Origin: Bacteroidia bacterium
Lineage (GTDB): Bacteria > Bacteroidota > Bacteroidia > AKYH767-A > OLB10
Direction: 5' to 3'
Assembly (NCBI GenBank): GCA_037045145.1
Contig: JBAOIA010000004.1
Location: 1-6,526 of the forward strand
DNA: 6,526 bases
How positions within the stretch are numbered: the stretch's first letter is position 1; the number at the start of each line of letters is the position of its first letter. The translations under genes were made by a program, and so were the position numbers. This document shows positions 1-4,856 of the stretch, piece by piece. The notes under the pieces are model-generated. The model saw nothing but the letters and a program-made list of their open reading frames with translations. It did not search any database and was not told the origin of the DNA.

Positions 1-2
1 CG

Positions 3-372
3 CTCTTTCCCGCTTTACCGCCGATCGATCTGGTCAGCGTGCAAGGATCGCTGGCTGGTGCGAGTAATAAACAGCAGTTGCCCGCCCCCGTTATCGCGCC
101 AAAGGCTGCCAGTTCCTCAACTCCACAGTCCATGCCACCCCGGAAATCAGATACCTTCAGAGACCAAAACTGATTGCGGTTTTACCCAAAAGAGCATCTT
201 TTCAGACCACCGCACCTAGGGCAAAGTGACCGAGGTCAAGCCCGCCAACGGCGGTCCAAAGGCTGAACCGTGGGTAAAATGCCTATTAGAGGCGATCAAA
301 GCGTGGCGGTGGCAGCGAGCCGTGGGCGGGCAAGAGGCACAAATTCGACTGGAATTGGAGATCCGCTCATAA
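3..372 (+). pseudogene. Remnant of an AgmX/PglI or TonB-type periplasmic protein (C-terminal part, broken)
   Basis: The last 50 codons (220-372, ending TAA) read GKVTEVKP, then WVKCLLEAIKAWRW, a GG pair and an alternating beta-like tail (IRLELEI). This is the pattern of the AgmX/PglI C-terminal domain, a TonB-C-like fold: a GkV strand, an invariant cysteine followed by an amphipathic helix ending in W-x-W/F, then a final strand. Directly upstream in that frame is a TAG stop at 217-219. A different frame (3-173) reads a Pro/Ala/Ser-rich stretch (LPAPVIAPKA, STPQSMPPRK) typical of the periplasmic linker of such proteins, ending in TGA. The two pieces cannot be read as one protein, and no frame fills the expected strands between them, so a frameshift or small deletion is likely. 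The gene enters from outside the window, so its N-terminus is unseen. Such proteins usually act at the envelope in energy transduction, gliding or secretion machinery. The domain assignment is by pattern only; decay rather than sequencing error is inferred. Confidence 0.45.
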
Positions 373-413
373 TCGGTTATCACTACCGGTTGGAATGGAT
401 GGTGATATTCATC

Positions 414-620
414 TTACCAAGGTGATTCAACCGTCCAACCATCATCAAATAGAACTAAATCTGCTCTATCTTTCTGGATTATTCCCAGATTACTTTGATC
501 AGGAACTAATATTTTTCCAATAGGAGTTTGCTCAACTATGTAACTATATTCTACTATATTTCTTGTTTCTGATGGATTAGTAATTCTATCAACCCTAATA
601 ATAACTCTTTTACTAACTAA
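414..620 (-). pseudogene. C-terminal fragment of a lost exported ankyrin-family paralogue
   Basis: Reading right to left and ending in TAA at 414-416, this fragment encodes about 68 residues that resemble the end of the large ankyrin protein at 2276-4819. Shared elements in order are a T-x-x-x-V-E-aromatic strand, a TP pair, a GI(L/I)xKD turn and a terminal F/Y-DDGW-x-V motif close to the stop. Base composition is AT-rich like the ankyrin genes. There is no start codon belonging to the gene: the open frame extends rightwards only because it runs antisense through the IS3 transposase remnant, where a GTG at 636-638 happens to occur. The 5' part of the gene is therefore missing, replaced by IS sequence at about 620. 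I interpret it as the third member of the ankyrin array, destroyed by an IS-associated deletion. Homology is based on short conserved blocks and would need an alignment to confirm. Confidence 0.55.
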
Positions 621-621
621 G

Positions 622-735
622 AAGCTGTATAAAAACACCAGTCCCCATCAGGCTCTGGACTATCGAACACCCGCCGAGGCTTATGCCGACAGGGCCATCA
701 TACTGTCACCAACAAACGCAGAGGCACTACCTTAA
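622..735 (+). pseudogene. IS3-family transposase OrfB, C-terminal remnant
   Basis: The frame reads LYKNTSPHQALDYRTPAEAY and continues to a TAA at 733-735. The N-x-x-x-P-H-Q-x-L-x-Y-x-T-P-A-E-x-Y pattern is the characteristic end of the DDE integrase (rve) domain of IS3-family OrfB transposases. Only about 37 residues survive. The catalytic DDE residues and all of OrfA are absent, so the remnant cannot be active. On its left it abuts, without spacer, the AT-rich ankyrin-family fragment that reads in the opposite direction. The exact join is uncertain by a few bases. The stop lies about 39 bp before the presumed right terminus of the element, a normal spacing for this family. Confidence 0.75.
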
Positions 736-774
736 ATTCGACCAAAAGTTGTCTGGACAATGGGGTTCACTTCA
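622..774 (+). mobile_element. Truncated IS3-family element, right end only
   Basis: This comprises the OrfB tail plus the right terminus. The terminus at about 749-774 reads TTGTCTGGACAATGGGGTTC and then ACTTCA; its reverse complement begins TGAAGTGAACCCCATTGTCC. A 5'-TGA...CA-3' boundary with a GGACAATGGGG core is typical of one group of IS3-family ends. No matching left terminus is present in the window, so the element lost its left part together with the 5' end of the neighbouring ankyrin-family gene. The outer boundary could be shifted by a couple of bases (CA at 773-774 or 775-776). Confidence 0.6.
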
Positions 775-780
775 CACATA

Positions 781-785
781 ACTTT
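781..785. repeat. Target-site duplication, left copy (ACTTT)
   Basis: ACTTT lies immediately outside the left inverted repeat and is repeated exactly outside the right inverted repeat at 2259-2263. A 5-bp match at exactly the bases flanking paired inverted repeats is best explained by transposition of the intervening element. It also shows that the element has not recombined with another copy since insertion. Confidence 0.7.
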
Positions 786-811
786 CAATAGTTCGGACAG
801 TTTTTGGGAGG
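786..811 (+). repeat. Left terminal inverted repeat of the IS4-type element
   Basis: It begins CAATAGTTCGGACAGTTTT. Compared with the reverse complement of 2233-2258, which begins CAATGGTTCGGACAGTTTT, it mismatches at positions 5, 20, 21 and 24 of 26. The outer 19 bases differ at only one position. This is the presumed transposase binding and cleavage end. Confidence 0.85.
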
Positions 812-844
812 CAAGGTCAGGAGGGTAGCGGCACTGGGTCAGTT

Positions 845-885
845 TCGGATAGGGTGAAGTGGTGAACCCACACCGAATCCGAGGG
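845..885 (+). promoter_or_regulatory. Hairpin overlapping the transposase ribosome-binding site
   Basis: TCGGAT (845-850) pairs with ATCCGA (877-882). Inside this, after a 2x2 mismatch, GGTG (853-856) pairs with CACC (871-874), and TGG (860-862) can pair with CCA (868-870). The right arm overlaps the Shine-Dalgarno-like GAGGG at 881-885, which sits 8 bases before the ATG at 894. In other elements such as IS10 and IS50, a structure of this kind blocks translation of transcripts entering from outside the element. That role here is an inference from position only. Confidence 0.35.
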
Positions 886-893
886 ATGACCCG

Positions 894-2240
894 ATGCCGC
901 TGCTCGAAAGTGTACTGTCGAACATGAAATGGAGCCAACCGTTCCGGTCTTTTCTAAGCGAGTTGTTGCTCGTGCTGCTGATCGTGCCGGGGCGGGCGAC
1001 GTTTCGCAATTTAAGCCGCTACAGTGAGTATGTCGAGAAAACCTTCAGTCGGTGGTTTCGGCGGCCGGTGGACTGGGCGGGCCTGAACGTGGCGGCGATT
1101 CGGGCGGTGGTGCCGCCGGCGCATGAGTCGGTGTTAGCCTTTGACCCCAGCTACCTCCCCAAGAGCGGGGAGCACACCGAAGGACTGGGCCACTTTTGGA
1201 ACGGCAGTGCGGGGCGAGCGGAACGGGGTTTGGAAACCCATGCGTTGGCTTGGGTGGATGTGACGGCCAATACGGCCTATACGATCAGCGCGGAGATGAC
1301 CCCGCCGGGGTCTCGCACGACCCCCTCGACCGACACCTCGGCCAACCCCGACACCCCGGCCAACCCCGAGACGGTACCCGCCAAGGCCCCGTCCCGCCGC
1401 AAGAAGGCCAAGGCCAAGGCCAAGACCAAGACCAAGACCAAGACCAAGACCGATCCAAAAGCGAAAGACGACGATAGCCGCGTGGATGCCTATCTGGCCC
1501 ATTTAAACCGGGTGATTCCAAAGCACGATTTAGCCCGCCTGCGCTATCTCACCGCCGATGGGTACTTCAGCAAGGTCAAGTTCGTCGAGGGCGTGGTCGC
1601 GTTAAAGCTCGACCTGATCAGCAAACTCCGGCGCGATGCCGATGCGCGTTACCTCTATACCGGACCCTACGCCGGGCGTGGAGCCCCCCGCCGCTACGCC
1701 GGTAAAGTCGATTGGACCCACCGCGACCCGGCGGTGTTTGCCGCCGTGGCGTCCCCCGACCCGGCGCTCGGCCTCGAAACCGCCCTCGTCTATCTCCCCC
1801 GCTTGGGCCGGCACGTCCGCGTCGTGGTCGTCATTCACCGGCGGACCCAACGGATCGCCCTCCTGTTTAGCACCGATCTGGACTTGGACCCCGTCACGCT
1901 CTACCGGTATTACAAAGCCCGCTTCCAGATTGAATTTCTCTTCCGCGACAGCAAGCAGTTCGCCGGGCTCACCCATGGCCAGGCCCGCCGAACCGATGCG
2001 ATGACTTTTCATGTCAATGCCAGCCTCACCGTAGTGTCCCTCAGCAAACTGCAAGCCGTCCAGACCTACGGTCACCTCCCGACCCCGTTCTCGATGGCCA
2101 GCCTCGTCCGGCGGTGTTTCAACGCCCATTTCCTCAAGAAAATTTTAGCGTACTTAGCTCCGGGCCAGACCTTGACAGAAAATAGCCCCGAGTATGAAAC
2201 CCTTTGTAATTACGGCATCATTAATCCTGTCCCCACCTGA
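894..2240 (+). CDS. IS4-superfamily DDE transposase
   Basis: This 448-residue protein catalyses cut-and-paste movement of the element. An N-terminal helical DNA-binding part (LSRYSEYVEKTFSRWF, about 39-55) is followed by an RNase-H-like catalytic core. The first catalytic Asp is D84 (AFDPSYLPKSG), the second D222 (TADGYF) and the Glu is E347. The Glu sits in the IS4 signature Y340-x2-R343-x3-E347-x6-K354 (YKARFQIEFLFRDSK). The start at 894 is chosen because GAGGG lies 8 bases upstream; an ATG at 886 is in another frame. Between the two Asp residues is a low-complexity insertion (about 136-196) rich in Thr/Pro and then Lys-Ala/Lys-Thr dipeptides, encoded by a hexanucleotide repeat. All catalytic residues and full length are retained, so the enzyme may be functional. 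The gene is convergent with the ankyrin genes, and its stop lies within the right inverted repeat. Confidence 0.92.
   Translation: MPLLESVLSNMKWSQPFRSFLSELLLVLLIVPGRATFRNLSRYSEYVEKTFSRWFRRPVDWAGLNVAAIRAVVPPAHESVLAFDPSYLPKSGEHTEGLGHFWNGSAGRAERGLETHALAWVDVTANTAYTISAEMTPPGSRTTPSTDTSANPDTPANPETVPAKAPSRRKKAKAKAKTKTKTKTKTDPKAKDDDSRVDAYLAHLNRVIPKHDLARLRYLTADGYFSKVKFVEGVVALKLDLISKLRRDADARYLYTGPYAGRGAPRRYAGKVDWTHRDPAVFAAVASPDPALGLETALVYLPRLGRHVRVVVVIHRRTQRIALLFSTDLDLDPVTLYRYYKARFQIEFLFRDSKQFAGLTHGQARRTDAMTFHVNASLTVVSLSKLQAVQTYGHLPTPFSMASLVRRCFNAHFLKKILAYLAPGQTLTENSPEYETLCNYGIINPVPT
1404..1451 (+). repeat. Hexanucleotide microsatellite in the transposase gene
   Basis: Eight perfect in-frame units: three AAGGCC followed by five AAGACC. 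They encode Lys-Ala three times, then Lys-Thr five times (residues 171-186). Because the unit is two codons, slippage changes the length of the basic tract without breaking the reading frame. The tract lies between the first and second catalytic Asp, where it could be a flexible linker or add non-specific DNA affinity; this role is inferred. Confidence 0.9.
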
Positions 2241-2258
2241 AAACTGTCCGAACCATTG
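2233..2258 (-). repeat. Right terminal inverted repeat of the IS4-type element
   Basis: Read on the minus strand from 2258, it begins CAATGGTTCGGACAGTTTT and matches the left end at 22 of 26 positions. The transposase TGA stop (2238-2240) falls inside this repeat, so coding and end sequence overlap. Confidence 0.85.
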
Positions 2259-2263
2259 ACTTT
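2259..2263. repeat. Target-site duplication, right copy (ACTTT)
   Basis: Exact copy of the bases at 781-785, directly adjoining the right inverted repeat. Removing one copy and the element restores a junction in which the IS3 right end lies only about 23 bp from the stop codon of the large ankyrin gene. Confidence 0.7.
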
Positions 2264-2275
2264 AATTCTGTGATT

Positions 2276-4819
2276 TTAATAACGATCATAAAAATCTGCT
2301 TCTCTGACTCTCCAACCATCATCGTAAAGTTGGAAATAGCTAACTTTATTAAATGGAATAGTGATATCTTTAGGTAAAATACCATTTGGAAATATTAGTT
2401 GTGCAAAAACCTCTGCTAAAGGAGTTGGAGTGTATTTTATTTGAAATTCTACTCGCATTTCTGTTGGCATATTTCCAATTCCACTAATAGGAGTTATTCC
2501 TGATATTGATGCTATCGACTTCATCGCAATTATAACTTCCGCACTATCTTTGTTATATGAGAAAAGATAGGGTCTTATTTTATCTCCAAAATTAATATTA
2601 CATTTTGTGAAATGGCGATAAATGCTTATGGGATCAATTCTTATTTCTCTTACACCATCTGATATTATACTTAATATTAGGTATCCTTCATTAGCAGCAT
2701 GGTTATAGGCATTGGCTTTTTCAGCATAACAACGCTGTAATGAAGTAGTGTTTCTAATATCATAAAACTGTCTATCTGAAGTATCACCATAACTAATTTG
2801 TAATAATACTGTTCTATATTTTGAGTTATACAAATACTTAGCTAACAACTCTTTAGCTTCATTACGTGTCAACTTATTACTATCTATATAGTTATTGAAA
2901 AGTTGCTGAGCTTCATTGCAATTTGATTTGTTGGAATCAGGTTGTGTTTGTGCATCTTTGTTTTGTGCTAACGTAGCTAAAGCAAACGGATATGTAGTGA
3001 ATGCATCCGGCTCTATAAATTCCATCCTTTCAGATTTTTTATCATAAATACAAATAGCCGTACTAAGATTAGTATCCATCTTTGACCGTTTTCCCTGGAT
3101 TAAGAAAACACTAAAATTATCAGTATAAGTAGGTTCACCAATTATTATGGATTTAGTATATTTACTGTTATAAATACAACTAAATTCCTTACTTTGGTCC
3201 AACACAGGTTCGTTAGATAATAATTGTTGCGCAGCATTGCAGGTTAATTTTTGGGCCTCTTGTTGCAACTGCTTGTCTTTACTTTTAGCTAAAGCAGCTA
3301 AAGCAAATGGAAACTTTTTAAATGCGCTTAGCTCTGCAAATTCTATCTTTTCGTTTATCTTGTCAAAAATACAAATCGCGGTACTTATATCAGAATCTGA
3401 AGAAGTCCGCTTTCCCTGAACAATTGAAATAGCATAGTTTTCAGTATCAATGGGATCACCAATTATTAAAGATTTTGAAAATCCACTATTGGTTAAACAA
3501 TTGGATTTGAAATTACTCCAAAATTTATCTTGGATCAGCTTTGCGGTTTGGGCATGGTTCTGATCCTTGGCAAATTTATAGGCTTGATCCAAACCTTCAT
3601 GAGCCCCGTATTGAAACAACAGACTTACAACTTGATAATAACCATGCTTAGCAGCACGTGTTAGGCATGTAACACCCCACATTGTATGTTCGTAGGCTCC
3701 ACCTACGTTTGGTTTTGCTCCACGATCAAGAAGCATCTTGACAATCGGTAAGCGTGAAAATCCACCTTTTGTTTCCTCCTCTGTTTTTCCTTCGTGCTTC
3801 TCCCCAGCAATAGCATAAGTTAACACTGTTTCACCCCAAGGTACGTTAGCATTGACATCAGCTCCCTTGTTTAATAATAATTTCAGCAACGAAATTTGAT
3901 CTTCCTCGGTCAGATTAACATTGCAATCTTTCCCACAGGCTGTAAGCATTAGTAACGTAGGACCAGCAACTTTTTCTCCTTCCATACTGCCTTCGTCTCT
4001 GGCATCAACATTCGTACCGTTCTCGATCATGCTTCGAACAACACTGACATTTCCCTTCCTGAGCTCGGAAATGATATTTTCTTGATTACGTTTTGCAAGA
4101 TTATCAATCTTAGAGGCGGTAATAACCTTTTCAGTTGTATCCAGATTATCAGCAACTCCCTCAAAATCAACAGCAAGTTTGTCGTTCTGATAAACATGGA
4201 CAGAAATATAACCATAGTTGCCTGATTTATTGTTTCCTTCCTCCAAGGCTCTTTCCAAAACCGTTTTGATCGTGACTTCATCGCTGAGGTCATAAAGTGG
4301 TGAGATCCGAGCATTGACATCAAACCAGCTCGTATTATTTCGATTTAATACCTCATATTTGTCAGACTCCACAAAATTTTCACCCGAAAGCTCGTAAGCG
4401 GTTGGTGGTTCCCATCCGCCACCTGCATGAGATCTTTTAATCAAACTAACCTTTCCTCTCATTTCTTTAAGTTCATAACTATTACCATCCAATTTACCTG
4501 CAAGAATATAATTTGAATCCTTTTTCATATAAACTAGAATATCACCGTTGCCACTGGCACCACGGATAATATGGCCTTCCATGTCAAGTCCAGGTAAAAT
4601 AACGAGAAAGTTTTTACCCAGGATATTGTGAACATTAATATCTTCTATTGTTATTTTAACATTTTCATTTTTTGCTAAATTATCTATGATTGGCTGAACA
4701 GCAGAATCAGTTTTATCAACATCGGCTACCGCTATCCCCACAGAATTAATCATCAATAAAAAACCTGCTAAAAAGATTACCGAAGAACGTACCATATTCA
4801 TTGCTGCATTTTCTTTCAT
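2276..4819 (-). CDS. Exported ankyrin-repeat protein with tandem cysteine-bearing repeats, 847 aa, function unknown
   Basis: The ATG at 4819 is chosen because GGAG (4826-4829) lies six bases upstream and a clear signal peptide follows: charged start, hydrophobic 12-31, likely cleavage after AVA32. An in-frame TTG at 4831 overlaps that site and is unlikely. Residues 33-244 form an unrecognised domain. Residues about 245-434 are ankyrin repeats (LLLNKGADVN, IVKMLLDRGA) interrupted by a CGKDC loop (295-299). Residues 441-536 and 548-643 are tandem copies of a 96-residue unit, about half identical without gaps, each with three cysteines at the same spacing. A third copy may begin at YNSKY (664-668). 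The C-terminal domain (about 662-847) ends in a DDGW motif shared with the fragment at 414-620. The protein is probably periplasmic or surface-exposed and likely binds proteins. The gene follows its paralogue by 37 bp, so co-transcription is likely. The function is not recognised. Confidence 0.85.
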   Translation of the reverse strand: MKENAAMNMVRSSVIFLAGFLLMINSVGIAVADVDKTDSAVQPIIDNLAKNENVKITIEDINVHNILGKNFLVILPGLDMEGHIIRGASGNGDILVYMKKDSNYILAGKLDGNSYELKEMRGKVSLIKRSHAGGGWEPPTAYELSGENFVESDKYEVLNRNNTSWFDVNARISPLYDLSDEVTIKTVLERALEEGNNKSGNYGYISVHVYQNDKLAVDFEGVADNLDTTEKVITASKIDNLAKRNQENIISELRKGNVSVVRSMIENGTNVDARDEGSMEGEKVAGPTLLMLTACGKDCNVNLTEEDQISLLKLLLNKGADVNANVPWGETVLTYAIAGEKHEGKTEEETKGGFSRLPIVKMLLDRGAKPNVGGAYEHTMWGVTCLTRAAKHGYYQVVSLLFQYGAHEGLDQAYKFAKDQNHAQTAKLIQDKFWSNFKSNCLTNSGFSKSLIIGDPIDTENYAISIVQGKRTSSDSDISTAICIFDKINEKIEFAELSAFKKFPFALAALAKSKDKQLQQEAQKLTCNAAQQLLSNEPVLDQSKEFSCIYNSKYTKSIIIGEPTYTDNFSVFLIQGKRSKMDTNLSTAICIYDKKSERMEFIEPDAFTTYPFALATLAQNKDAQTQPDSNKSNCNEAQQLFNNYIDSNKLTRNEAKELLAKYLYNSKYRTVLLQISYGDTSDRQFYDIRNTTSLQRCYAEKANAYNHAANEGYLILSIISDGVREIRIDPISIYRHFTKCNINFGDKIRPYLFSYNKDSAEVIIAMKSIASISGITPISGIGNMPTEMRVEFQIKYTPTPLAEVFAQLIFPNGILPKDITIPFNKVSYFQLYDDGWRVREADFYDRY
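2891..3178 (-). repeat. Second copy of the 96-residue tandem protein repeat
   Basis: Encodes residues 548-643 of the large ankyrin protein. By hand alignment about 49 of 96 positions are identical to the first copy, with no gap needed. Landmarks are YNSKY, IIIGEP, IQGKR, STAIC, DAF..YPFALA.LA and C-x-EAQQL. Cysteines are at 548, 590 and 634. Confidence 0.85.
3212..3499 (-). repeat. First copy of the 96-residue tandem protein repeat
   Basis: Encodes residues 441-536 of the large ankyrin protein, directly after the ankyrin module. Landmarks are LIIGDP, VQGKR, STAIC, SAF..FPFALAALA and C-x-AAQQL. Cysteines are at 441, 483 and 527, giving the spacing 42 and 44 also found in the second copy. The period between copies is 107 residues. 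I do not recognise the family. Confidence 0.85.
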
Positions 4820-4825
4820 GTCTAT

Positions 4826-4829
4826 CTCC
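4826..4829 (-). promoter_or_regulatory. Ribosome-binding site fixing the start of the large ankyrin gene
   Basis: GGAG on the minus strand, six bases before the ATG at 4819. It decides against the longer in-frame TTG start at 4831, which would place this site inside the coding region. Confidence 0.7.
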
Positions 4830-4856
4830 AAAATCTATTATAGTCACAACCTTGTT

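Larger units (their letters stand above)
786..2258 (+). mobile_element. Complete IS4-type insertion sequence (1473 bp)
   Basis: The element is bounded by imperfect terminal inverted repeats (22 of the outer 26 positions match) and flanked by ACTTT duplications. It carries one full-length transposase gene whose stop codon lies inside the right repeat. It is markedly GC-rich, while the flanking ankyrin genes are AT-rich, which suggests recent arrival from a different genomic background. It inserted between the right end of an older IS3 remnant and the 3' end of the large ankyrin gene, 12 bp beyond that gene's stop after allowing for the duplication. Assignment to the IS4 superfamily rests on the transposase signature; the subgroup was not determined. 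With intact ends, duplication and transposase it looks potentially active. Confidence 0.85.

Noticed and set aside
378..407. TATCACTA / TGGTGATA inverted repeat as a terminator between the two pseudogenes
   Set aside because: The stem is short and AT-rich with a 14-base loop and no following T-run on either strand, so it does not look like an intrinsic terminator.
732..938. 68-codon minus-strand open frame across the IS3/IS4 boundary
   Set aside because: It spans two different insertion-sequence ends and a target duplication, so it cannot be an ancestral gene, and it shows no recognisable motif.
1134..1521. Gly/Leu-rich and Trp-Ser-rich minus-strand open frames opposite the transposase
   Set aside because: They are antisense readings of the GC-rich hexanucleotide repeat and catalytic core. 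They have no ribosome-binding sites and their low complexity follows from the repeat.
1602..2129. 175-codon minus-strand open frame opposite the transposase
   Set aside because: Long antisense frames are expected in GC-rich coding DNA. The plus-strand frame carries the D and YREK catalytic motifs, so it is the real gene.
4027..4323. 98-codon minus-strand frame overlapping the ankyrin gene
   Set aside because: It is an alternative frame of the same strand within a region whose main frame is clearly coding (end of the N-terminal domain and start of the ankyrin module).
4817..4831. Longer start for the large ankyrin protein at the TTG at 4829-4831
   Set aside because: The Shine-Dalgarno GGAG would lie inside the coding region. 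The ATG at 4819 has ideal spacing and gives a better signal peptide.
4837..4842. Perfect TATAAT on the minus strand between the two ankyrin genes as an internal promoter
   Set aside because: There is no acceptable -35 at 16-18 bp, and a start about 7 bases downstream would leave a leader of only about 11 bases, barely including the ribosome-binding site. AT-rich DNA gives this hexamer by chance.
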